DNA of 64,000 nt from Echinococcus granulosus (Eukaryota > Platyhelminthes > Cestoda > Cyclophyllidea > Taeniidae), in assembly GCF_000524195.1 (NCBI RefSeq), contig NW_020170383.1:2332191-2396190 (forward strand), read 5' to 3'. The notes below the pieces were generated by a model. That model saw nothing but the letters and a program-made list of their open reading frames with translations. It was not told the DNA's origin and did not search any database. The position numbers and the translations under genes are program-made. How positions within the stretch are numbered: position 1 is the first letter of the stretch; every line of letters starts with the position of its first letter. This document shows positions 39,601 through 51,613 of this stretch, one piece after another.

Positions 39601-42600
39601 CGAATTAGCCCCCTTGTACCTCGCTGGGTGGGCTGGCCTTTTGGGCCATGCCAATAGCCCAGACACCTTCTCTGCTCTAAATATATATTCTGCCCGAGTA
39701 TTTTGTCTTCTTTGGTCTTCAGGGAGTCCCGGGACGCTACATTAAAAATTCCCTTGAGATCTAATGTGATCCTTCATAACGTTTTAATAAGTTGTACAAG
39801 GAAGTTTCTATGAGGTTCCATGTGATTTATTGGCTTTTAAACAAATTAAAAATTGCAGAAAATAACGTCGGTGTTAAGAAAACCACGTACACGTTGAAGC
39901 ACTCAAATTGAGCGAAGCTACCACTGTCGGTGGCATTTAAACCATCCCCATTAGATTGATGTTAGCCATTTCTTTGATGACATTTAAGCACTCAAAAAAT
40001 GTCTTTCTGATAAAACCCAACATTAATTTTAGCCCTTTTTCATCAGAATGCTGACAATTGAAAGAATAAATAAAATTAATGAAGTACTAATTCAAGAATC
40101 GAAACTGAACTAAAGCATGACGTCTTTTGTGGAAGCATGATTGGCATTTGCTTAGTATAACGGAAGAAAAACAATGCGTAAGTGACTTTAAAAAGTTATG
40201 ACGTAATTTCGGTTTGTTTTTAAGCCAATCATTGTGGAGTTCCCAGCAAAATGGGTTAAGCAAAATGCGTTAAACTGAGTGAAATTTAAGAGTAATCAAA
40301 TTTTATAAAGATGTTTAGACAGTGACTTATTCTGAAAGTACATTACACTGGAGTAGAGCTTGTGGTTTAATTTGAACAACAAATCTATCAACCCATTATT
40401 ATGTTTGGGTTTTATTCACCATCGCTCTAAATGAACTATCAAAATTTTTTAATTCTGATTTAAAATCAAAAGCGAAAAAAACAATGTTCACAGACATAAA
40501 AAGACTCACTTAGAGGTAAGACTCCGAATTAAATGCGGGTACAAGTGTTGGTAAGAAACGGTTCCTACGGAAATTTCATCCATCAAGACGTATGTGTTAA
40601 TGTCACTTTAAAACCAAGGCGTTATTTTACAAACGCGCATTCAGGATGACAAACCTTTGAATGTGCTGAGTAAACTTATGCCATCCACACTGATGTCGCA
40701 ATAAATTAAGCTGGAAAACTCTTTGGTGTTGCCTTAAGGGAATAGGAGACTCTTACGTATATCAATTATTACACCAAATCGTGCTTCAGTTTTGACATTA
40801 CTAGCACTTTGCTATGCCTCCTGAATCCTGTTTTATAAGTAGCTTATTAGAACAGTTGTGATCTTAACTAAAGGAAAATACTCTAAAATTTTCACTTTAA
40901 ATGAAAAATAAGCATGTAGCAAAACACTATAGAAAAATCGCGATTTATACAAGCGAAGAGTGTTAAGTCCAGCCTTGTATTCCGATCAACAAAATCACAG
41001 AAATCATTCAGCATGCAGAAACCGATAAATGCCTAATCAACGATGCCTAATTTTACTAGCCAACGCAATAGTAGTACGCATAGTAGAGGCATTTGAAACA
41101 ATTCAAGGCAGTGCTAAAGATGAAGGGTCCCCAAACTATGCGTGGTTGAAAACTGTGCAAGTGAAAAGAAGATTGTGAATCATTGCGTCAAAATTAATTG
41201 CAGGAACTGGTTACATTGTGTCTTACACTACGAGGGTTTGGCAGTTAGTCTATAGTAGGGAGCATATTCCGGACTGGAAAGGCAGTTTTGAGCGGATGCA
41301 ATTTTCTCGCACGTTGCTATTAGCTTTCATTTCGTTTAACACCAATTAAAAATTCTTACATCACACAAATATCCTACGCGGATCCCAAGTAAAGCAACTT
41401 GGAAAGTGGTAGAATAAGACTAATGAACGAAATTTTAGGGTTTTGTAATATACGTAAATTAATTTTTCAAGCAAGCGAAGGAAATATTTTACTGCGTTAC
41501 AATTCCCTTTTGTCAAACCCATAAATAGTCTGTGCACTGATTAGTGGTGTTTATAAAGTACTAAGCTGCCTTTATAATTTAGGTTTAAGTGAGGGTCTTC
41601 CAATATTGAAGAGGACAAAGGCTTAGGTAAACTATAATTATCAAATCAAATCAAATCGAGTAACAGTAATTTTGTTTTTATTTAAAGAACGGCACAATTT
41701 AGGTTGGTCCTTCGATTATATGGTTAATAAAATCGCACTGGTAAAATTCGCTGCTTTATTATGCATACTGGTATTTCTCCAAGTACTCAAAGGACTTTAG
41801 AAAAAGATAAATTAATGAAACAATACCTAATGAATTACTTATGTGCAGAAGCAGGCAAAAATAGTGAAATACTGCACCGAAAGAATTTTTGAAAAGAAGC
41901 ATGCACAGCTTTAAAATAAAGCCATGTGAATACGCCCATGCATAAGGTATGAATCTGTTTGATATAATTAATGGAACACAATTGTTTCAACCAATAGAGT
42001 CTCTCATACGTTCGCAGCTGATTCATGTAAGTTCAAACGTGAAATCACACAAATTGCTTTCTTGGTTATCACTGAATGAGAGGCAAGATATTAAGCTAGT
42101 GAATTTAGGCTGCCTATTTCCATCCATTAAAAAAGCAGGATTTTGTCCAAAATTAACACATAGGGCTCATTTGATTCCTATTTAGACTTAAGGCACCAGA
42201 TATGCCATTTTGATGTTTCTTGTTAAAATCAAAAAAATGTAAACTTAGTCCACACCACAACCTACTTGAAAATGCATAAGATTTGCCTGATTAAAGTAGG
42301 TGCCAAAGGTAAAACTCTATTAAAACATTTGCTTCAACAGTAAAGATACAAGCACTCTATTTTTTCAAGAGAATCAAAAGCAAAACCAGTAGTCCACCGC
42401 AATATCAAAAATTACAATTGTATTACTTAACCAAACAACAACTAATTAAGTTTCTCAACATAATTTCGGGAATCATGAGTAAGAGGTTTCGAAAATACAG
42501 TTTGGGTCACGTATTTTATGAGTCATGGTTCCCACGTTTGAAAATAAATAAATAAAATAGTAACTACAGTCCTTATTTAAATGAAATGGTCAATGGACAA

Positions 42601-45600
42601 TAACCTGCCCATGCATTTGAGCTTACTTCAATGGTGTCACCATATTTTATTGCAAGTTCTTCCTTCTCTTGATCGATTTTTGCGTTCACCGACGACTCCG
42701 GGATCCTGACGGCTGCAATCAGTTTCTCGGGAGCGGGACAGTAACGCAGAATGAGAACACCCAAGGAACACATGGAGTAAGCGATAAGAGTTCCCAGACA
42801 CATAAAGTCCGCCAGACTGGATATGCTAAAAACCATCGTCAGGAGGGAACTGATCACAGCAACTGGGATGCTTGCAATCAATGGCGTCTTAAAAGAAGAA
42901 AAAATACGACAGAAGTTTTATTTTAATTAATTTTACAGGGATCGTTCACAGTTGGCACCATTGAAATATGGTACTGATGATGGTAAACTGTCACATCGGT
43001 AACTTTAGATATCATGATTTCCTCTATGCTAAGTAAATGTGCTCTTTCCTATTATGAACCCAGTGTTCTAAACTGAGTGTATAAATAAAGGGCTTTAGGA
43101 CGAAGTGAATACATTAACTGGATTCTCGTCTTAAATGCATGCAAGCATAAGTTTTACCTTCTGTCAAGGACTAAAAAATTGACTCCAATTCTACTAATCC
43201 TTACACTAAGGTTAAATTTTAAAACACAAAAGCGGTAAAAAGATGTTATTAACAAATACTATTTGAATAATCAAAGAACCAAAGGTCTTAGAGGATATGT
43301 GCTTCTATGCTAAATTAAAACTACTATTTCAAAAAGTTGGACTTGAGTTTGTATTTCGCTACTATCCATGAATTTTGAATCTACTGTACATTTTTCTAAT
43401 CTTTACCCATAAAATTGTAAAACTAATGTACAGCAACGGTGTTCATTTCAAGTTGAGACCTTTGCAATAGAGGTGTTTTCATCTGTTGGAGACTGCTATG
43501 ATTTCCCTATCCAAATAGGAACCGATCCAGTTTAAAAGCGGGTGTTCATTTTCGGATAAACGTATTAAATTGCTGCAAAATGAAGTCAGCCTATTAGAGC
43601 TGACTCATTTCCTTCGTTCTTTTGAGAAATGATGTCTATTTTTGTATAAAAGTACGTAAATTATACTTGTATGATTTACAAAGCATTTTTTGCGTAAAGC
43701 GACCGACCTCTATCCTCTGCACTTTGTGCTTGAAATGCGCAAGTCAAAAGTACTTTTTGGGTCATATTATTTCTTTTTGAATTTGAATTATACAGCTGCA
43801 CACAAAACCAATTTATTCTTCACCTTGAACGGTTCCGTGACTTTGGCGAAGCCTGTAAACACCAAACCATCCTGGCCCATAGCGTACAGAATCCTAGGTG
43901 CACCAAGAGCACTGGTTAAGAGGTTTGAGAATAAACCAATAAGACAACCGATTCCCACAATGTAGAAGAGCACACTCCTAGCGGTCGTATCACCGGGTCC
44001 ATTGCGCATCGCCTCCAAAAAGGGGGCTCCAATATCCAGCAAGTACCAGGGAATGTACATAAGTAATGCAAGAGTGGACACACTTAATAGCAGCGTCACA
44101 AGTAACACTGAGATTACATTGGCACGTGGAATGCTCTTTCCTGGGTCGTTGGCTTCTTCAGCACACATTGACATCATATCGAAACCAATGAAGGCGTTAA
44201 AGCAAGTTGCAGTGCCTGCAACCAGACCAGTTATCCCATAGGGTAGAAATGGAGTAAGATTAACCAGAGGAAGAACTGACGTCCACGACACATTTTTGGG
44301 AAGTGGAATGAAGAGTAGATCGGGCTGCGCGTGTACAAGCATGAAGACCGCAGCCAGTGTAAGGACTCCAACATTGATGGCAGTAAAGACGAGATTCAGG
44401 CAGGCACTCTTTTCCATACCGAAACAGGTCGTAACTACTACCAAGATAACTAAACCGGCAGCAGCGAAATCCAACTCTTCAGCGAAGAAACCGTTAGGTT
44501 TGTCCAATCTAATCATGCCGCTAGCTTTAAAAAAAATGCCATATTATACCTTCCAACACTCTCCGTAGTCCAGTTAGTAATGGCTCCGCCGGTCAGTGCA
44601 TCAAGAGAACTGCTCCATCCTCTAGCGACAGTTGAAATACTCAAGATATACTCAAGGAAAATCGACCAACCAGCCAAAAATGCGGGTAATTCGCCCAACA
44701 ATACGTAAACATACGTATAGGTCGACCCCGCCTAGCGAATGCAAGGAAAAATCGACGATAAATGCTTGCAAAGCTTAACCAAATAAGTTTACTTCTTCAG
44801 TTACTTTATTTCAAAGTTTTTAAACAAGAGATAAGCTTAAGTTACTTTCGTATTTTACCAACAATATAGTAAAAGTATGTTACATCCATCAGCAGTTCGT
44901 AGGGTAGCTGCTATTTAAAGGCAATATTTGTCAAACCTTGCAACCAGTTTTACAATATCCATTTGACTCTTCTTATTTCTGTAAAATAAGGTGTGAGTTG
45001 TAAGCATTCATTGGGCATTTTAAAAGGTGTGAAAGCAAATATGCATTTTACTCCATTCTATTAGTTAGGGAGGAAGTCAGTCCCTTCTAGTTGTTTGGTT
45101 AAGATGAACAGAAGCCATTGCGATTCACCATTTTTTTCAAGTGCCACATTTATGACGTGACAAAACCCAAAGAAAAACATTAGAAATAGTGGTGCTGGTA
45201 TCATCTTCTGCCAGGACTAATTAGCAGTTGCAGTAGATTTAAGAAAAGCCTTTTGAAGTGCTTCTGCGTTAGGAGAAAAATATAAACGGACAACTAATTC
45301 ACCTTCCCATATTATTTACGCATGAGGTCATTAAACCTGATGAAAAAAATAAGGAGTTAAAAAGAATTATCTGGATTAATGCCTTGTGAAACACGCTTTT
45401 AAGTTGTTTGCTAAATCAGTAAAAATGAGGTACCCAAAATCCAATAGAATACACCTTAATGCAAAAAATCTGTTTTTAGAATGGGTGCCGACCCAGACTT
45501 TGAATAAAAATCGATGGCCAAGAGAGGTACAAGGTCAGGACAGAAATGAGAAACTTCGGTGTTAATTGCAACACAACTCATTTTTAAGCTGTGAGCAGTG

Positions 45601-47537
45601 TTTCGGTTAATTTATTTTTCGTGCTAATCAAAGATATGCTCAGAAACTTATCAGGTAGCACCATTATTGATGTGGCAAAATCACCTGCAGTTACGCAAAT
45701 GAGCGTCTATTAAGCCTAACACTTCCAACCAGAGGCTCATAAATCGCGTGAGAAATAAGTACCCACTATTCATAATGCACAGATTTATCCTCAAAACCAC
45801 TTCCTCAGTTGAAACAATGTTGTTCCACAACTAACACAACACAGACATGGTACTGCACCATGAATTCTTGAGTAAAAAGGGAACAATTACTCAAATAAAC
45901 TACACTATAGATGGATCCGGATGCAAATAATCAAACATATCTTACGACAAATGAAGAACCAAAGTTTTAATAATGTTTTGAAAGGGTAAACTCTTCTTGA
46001 ATCTTTCAAATTCATGATTAAGTTAAATATTGAAACTGACCTTGGGAAAACGACATGATAGCTCCGCATAAGTAGTGGCGTTTAGAATGGCTATAAAACC
46101 CGCCAAAATGTAAGAAACAAATGTCGCTGGACCTGACTTGTTCCGTGCTATCGTTCCAGTGAGCACAAAAATGGTTCCCCCCACCATTGCAGCTGAAATT
46201 TTAAGAAGGAATTTTATTTTGTTACTATCATATTCCTCTCTTGTATGGGGTATTAAACGTAGTAACGCTATATAAAGCGTTTTTTGGTACGCTGAGCTAT
46301 CGCTGGTCCTGGTTTTCGCATTTAATCACTACGATGAGAAATCAGTTACGAGGAAATTTATTGCATCAAAACCTCCAATAAAGTATCCATATGTTTGTAT
46401 ACTTGTGATCTACGCATTTTGAACAATTTTGAAGCCTGCCGTTCTAGTTGAATTAATGGATTTTCAGACGTGAAAGGCTGCATGGTCCTGAGGCCTGAAC
46501 TGCCAAATGAGTACAATAAAAATTGTCACAAATCCGCCCTTAATGAATATCAGCTTTTATATTCATAGATATTATGAAAGCAAACAATGTTTATAGTCAA
46601 GGCACCTTTTGAAAGGTTCCAGTATAGATAACCATTATTACAGAATCAGAATCATACCTTTGTGACCCCTCAATGTTCTTTAAGTGTGATTTCGTGCTCG
46701 CGTATGTAGGGTAACCAAATGATATCTTACCAAAGATTATTTAATTAAAAACACAAAGTCATTGAGAAAATAAATAGTTTATTTATTATTCCATTCCCCT
46801 ATAGGCCTAAACAAATGATACAATGTGGTATTTTGTGTTCCTGAGTACTGCTGAATTTTCAGCTGCATTGAAGGTCACAATTATGCTATTTTCCTTTAAA
46901 ATAACGAGTCACTGTATTAAGTGATGAAACATGCTGGTCTAATATATCCACAGCTAAAGTAAGGAGTGGCGAGCAACAAAGGCGCGAGGATAGAAACACA
47001 TTCAGATGGCGGAATTGGAATGAATGCGTTAGCACGCATTCATTCTAGTAATAATAAACAAAGAGACATTCCACTTTTTAAGTCAGGGTAAACAGAACTG
47101 CCGCCGAACCAATTGCCACTCGTGTTGGTATAAAAACAGAGCTAAGGTTCAAAGGCCATGACTTTTGTTTAAAATCGAGTAACCACTTAATCAATTTCTG
47201 TTAAAATAAGTCTATGCATGTGTTCGGCTGAGAATGGATAAGGAACGAGAAGCAATAACAATTCATGGAGTGATCTATTTCGTAAAATACTCGAAGAAAG
47301 GTTGAGCCGATTTTGTTTGAAAATTTCTTGCATACCGATTCCGTAGCCAATAAGATCCATGGTTCGAAGACATCGATTCAACTGTGTTCTGAGGAGATGA
47401 TCTAAATCGATGCTGATGGGCTTCTTTTGGAAGGCTTTTAGACTTAATTCATTGCAGTAATCATTACAACAGGTTGATGGAAAGCATTTCTTTTCCTTTG
47501 TCGTGGAAGTTACCTGCGGTCCGTTCGTATCTGTCAT
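36614..47537 (-). CDS. Cationic amino acid transporter, SLC7A (CAT) family
   Basis: Multi-pass plasma-membrane carrier for arginine, lysine and ornithine in characterised relatives. Exons: 47537-47336, 46192-46041, 44731-44550, 44520-43824, 42887-42627, 39027-38686, 37014-36906, 36702-36614 (stop TAA). Phases agree at every junction; 677 residues, close to the 620-660 usual for CATs. ATG at 47537 precedes LNRCLRTMDLIGYGIG, the family's LxRCLxxxDLxxLGVG start. Then come AMVGGTIFVLTGTIARNKSG, YAELSCRFPK with the Glu (about residue 111) that aligns with the transport-critical Glu of CAT-1, AGSTYTYVYVLLGELPAF, CFNAFIGFDMMSMCAEEAND and LGAPRILYAMGQDGLVF. The last exons give PMVPFLPCVTVVFNAVLISQ and IIYFAYGVCHSHP, matching the CAT C-terminus. 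The subfamily (CAT1-3 against SLC7A4-like) cannot be fixed by eye. The 3.6-kb intron 39028-42626 holds a dispersed repeat. Confidence 0.92.
39614..39742 (+). repeat. Dispersed repeat unit, copy 2
   Basis: In the largest intron of the transporter gene, opposite to its transcription. Blocks in order: TTGTACCTCGCTGGGTGGGC, hairpin GGCTGGCC/GGGCCATGCC, CAATAGCCC, ATATATATTCTG, TTTTGTCTTCTTTGGTCTTC and GGGACGCTACA. Most complete of the copies and close to the reverse complement of 63784-63912. Confidence 0.75.
41643..41658. repeat. Short AATCA tandem repeat
   Basis: Three copies of a five-base unit (TCAAATCAAATCAAATC) in an intron of the transporter gene. Confidence 0.6.
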
Positions 47538-50500
47538 GGAGGTGGCTCATCTATAAAAGGAGACACTTAGTAAAATATCATTTTCTTTGCAAGTACTTCA
47601 TTGGTGCAGCACCGCACCAATAAGAAACCAGTGCTTCTTCTGCACGAGAATGTGAAATAAGGCATGTTCTGCAAGGTCAATCTTATTGATTGCTTCTCAG
47701 GTGAAAGACATGGGCTTAAAGCACATAGGGTAGTTCTCCATAGCTCAAATGACAACAATGAGAATAAGGTCGTCTTTTTTACTCAATGTTATGGTTTGTT
47801 AATTTAGTGAAAAATTTATGCATTAGCAAGCATTTATTGAGCTAAGAGATATTAAAAAGCCGTGAAAAGCCGTTCAATGCACACAAATGAAATTCTAAAT
47901 ATCGCAGATGCATGAGCTACATTACCATGCGATGGTTAAAGTCTGTGAATATATTCTCGAAACCAATTTTCATTATCTTTCAGTACTCAAAGGTATCTGA
48001 ACAAATCATGTGATAAAAGTGTTATATTCCTTCACCAAATATCGGTAAGCATAAGATTCTAAAGGACTCTACATCCAGTATTCCAAATGAATCTTTGTAA
48101 ACTTCGTTCTAATAGAAACTTCTCATGGTTTAAAACACATCTGAAATTAAACCAACTCAGCTTTGTCTCATGTTTTGGTTCTCAGGAGTCAGTACACTAC
48201 TTATTTGTGACAACTGCTTGTTGCACTTTGTGGCTCAGTAATGAGGCATTTCACAGATGACACCACATAATTTGTTGGTGATTCACACGTTCAGAGTGCA
48301 AGTGCCAATGATGCATCATAACAAAACTTACTGGATTAATAAACTCCCCAAATTCGGAGTTTTTTGCACACCAGAATTTGGATTTTTAAAAGAACACGAT
48401 TCTGTCCAAAAAAGTGCGAATATTTAATAGCTGAATCGGTAGCTTAGTTGCATCCAGTTAATAGCGCAAAATTTAGTTTAATTGGGTGGTGTTTTTGCAA
48501 TTCAATTGTAGATAATGAAACTGTAGTAAATCCATCATACGTCTAGGATAATTTATTGCCAATCTAAACTTCAAAGCTAGTGTTTATCTATGTAAAGGCT
48601 CAAATAGTTTGTCGTGCCCAAAACTCGGTTGATATGACCAAACGGCAGAAACGAACGGGCATTGCGTCCATTCCCCTTTTATTTCCATCCGTCTTTCTTT
48701 CCTAGTTTTCCCTGCTCTCATTTAGCCGAATGTCTTTCTGTGGTGGAATATCACCTTTAAACCCTAAATCTACCCTAGTTAGTACATTATATGGAAACTG
48801 AATAAGTTAAGAGAGTCGCTTAAAAAGCTATGCCTTCTTCCTGTTTAAGCCCAAAATCATTCATTCATAAGAAAGTAAGTGGTCCTTTTACCTATTGCTT
48901 TAAGGAAATATGGACTGGAGACCACGTTGGGCACTCGTTTTAAGTCCGATAGACAAAGTTATGACACCCGGCTTCTTAAACAAGACTGAGCTCATCATAA
49001 CAACAACAAAGTTGTAACATTTGATTAAGGACATCCCAAATCGCCAATATCTTCATACTGTCAGGATTGTTAATACGTTGCTGCTGTTACTAATAATGCA
49101 TTAGTAGAGTAAAAATTAGTGCACAAATGGTTTAGCAAATTAGATACTTTATTATAAGAACACTACTTTTCATCAATGACAATTAAATTTAAATGGGTTG
49201 AGTAATTAATTGAGGATCTTATAAACTACGAAATTGTTCACATATTCTATAATTCAAATTTGATAATCCCTTTTAATTTATTCCTAAATAATGTTATCTC
49301 TCTCTACGTCAAAACCTAGATGCCAGCAAAAGCGCCATACCGTAGTTTGGTTCGCTAAGAGTGAGGCAAAATATTCCTATAAGCATTTTCGCTAAAAGAC
49401 AAGAAATTTAAACAAATGGGTAACATTCAAGAGTACAAGCCATTACTGTTTGCTGAAGCCACTAGTCTGTAGTTGTTTACTTCGTCCTCTTGAAACCGGT
49501 ATTTGAAGCTGATGAAGCAAAGGTTCCGAATGACTTAGTTCGGAAGTTCCACATAACACTGCCGATTGCAATCCAGGTTCAATTCTCTGGATTCCGTACA
49601 TGCGTATTTTAGCTAAATATACAATGCCGCAAGGTTTCGGAAGTAAATAGCATGATGTGAAAGTGACTTAAAACACGTATAATTGCATATCGCTATTTAA
49701 CTAACAAACCACCAATCGTAAGCATAATCAATGGCCTCTCGACCAGTTACTTGGAAGTGATTTTATTTATCCTTGTGCGTTTACACGTGTATACGATTGG
49801 AGACTGTATACAGAGGACTCTTTGTTGATACAAACACTCTGGATTAGGCAGCTAATGGCACCCTTACTTACTTTGGGAGAGTGATGCACTTCGCTAACCC
49901 GCAATTAAGATTTGTCTACATTAGACGTCATAAATCATTCAATTTCTGCTTTTAATAATGCTATCAAGCATGCAAGCATTTCTGAGTAGTCAACCATCCT
50001 TTTCTCATGCTAAACTTTATAATACTAGTGTAAGAAGAGAGCATTCTAGGTCATTCAAATCTTAAACAATCGACAAAATTAATCGCATTACTTTCAAATT
50101 GAAAAGAATGTGCATAATAAGCTCCAGATACGACAAACTTTATTATTAACAAACTGGATTGTCAGTCATCTGGGAGCCTTCAAAGTTGAATATATTGCAA
50201 TCGTATTACAAACATATTATTTCTAAATTATTTTTACAAGAGTAGGCTGTCACTGATGCAATCATTTTACTTAACGACCTCTTGTGTATTGATTTTTAGT
50301 TACCGTAGGAAGCTTTATGAGATGAATGGCTCGCTTTTTAAGATGTCTTTTACCGTATTTGAGATATGACAAGTGCAGTTCTTTTCAAAAACGCCTACTA
50401 TATTTAGCTATTCACATCAAAAAAAAGTTGATTGAAATTCAATTTACCTTAGCATTGAAAACGAGTTATTCAACTTTAACACTACGTAGCTTAAACAAGT

Positions 50501-51613
50501 AAAGCTGTTTTAAATTTGACAAAATTTATGAACCAGGCAGGAGAGTGACTGATAACCTGCCACCTCGCAAACATATAAAAATTCCAAAGCGTATCAAAGT
50601 AGGAAATCGTTTTGTTACCTGCATGTTTTTGATGTACCAATGCTTTAGTTTGCAAGCCTATTATTAGATATTCTTTTGTTGCGTCAAACTGGCCGAATAT
50701 TTATGTTTCAAAGCGCATCACCAGGTGATAACGTCAACAATACCTTTCTGTTTATATCAGCAGCTATGCCTATCCTTCAGAGAACTTTAAATCGGCACGT
50801 TACAAAAATATCTTTGCCAAAAGGACATCAGTATTTATGGCCTAACATTCCTGAGACCCGAGGTTGCTCCAAAATTTGCCTTCTTCAATACTCCCTCTGA
50901 TAGGCACCAGTCCGCCTAATTTGCAAGTTAGACTGAAGAGACTGAAACAAACTTTATTATCAAGAAGAAGAATGCAAAACAAGAGCAGTATCTTTAATTC
51001 ACTACTTTGCCTATGTAATTTGTTCTAAATACTTCATTTATTAAAGCCCACAACCTTCGATGAAACAACATTTTACTAATCCTGCTGCTTGTTATTAATT
51101 GGTGATATTGCCACTTTTAACCAAAGTAGAGGTTTTGAGATAAGCTAAATGCTTTTTAAAGCGAATTAGACAGTAAATAAAGGAAGTGTCAACTTATTTT
51201 AGTGATCGTGTGGTATTTAACATATTAATTTTATATCGATCTGTGCAATTACTCATATTACTGGTAATACTGACACCAAGCTCAACCTCTNNNNNNNNNN
51301 NNNNNNNNNNNNNNNNNNNNNNNNNNNNNNNNNNNNNNNNNNNNNNNNNNNNNNNNNNNNNNNNNNNNNNNNNNNNNNNNNNNNNNNNNNGGCGGAAATT
51401 TGGCAATAATTTGCTTAACAGAACGCTAAAACAAAATAAAAGTTTACAAATGGCAACTGTAGAATGTTTTTATTATCAGTTGCTAAGACATTCATTCGGT
51501 TTATTTCGACTTTTAACAAATGTAAAAAATAAAAAAAACATCTATTGTACAATAATTAACTTGAAAAAGGGTGAATAGACGACTCTTTAATACAGGTAAC
51601 AACGAAAGTCTTG
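47538..51613. other. Intergenic region, no gene seen
   Basis: Between the transporter promoter (minus strand) and the 3' end of the zinc-finger gene. Only short chance open frames (up to 74 codons) without paired splice sites. Contains an assembly gap at 51291-51390. Confidence 0.5.
51291..51390. other. Assembly gap of 100 N
   Basis: One hundred N about 220 bases downstream of the zinc-finger gene's stop codon; true size unknown. Confidence 0.98.

Noticed and set aside
49570..49610. tRNA T-arm-like GGTTCAATTC with flanking complementarity
   Set aside because: Loop length is wrong and no D arm, anticodon arm or acceptor stem could be paired upstream.
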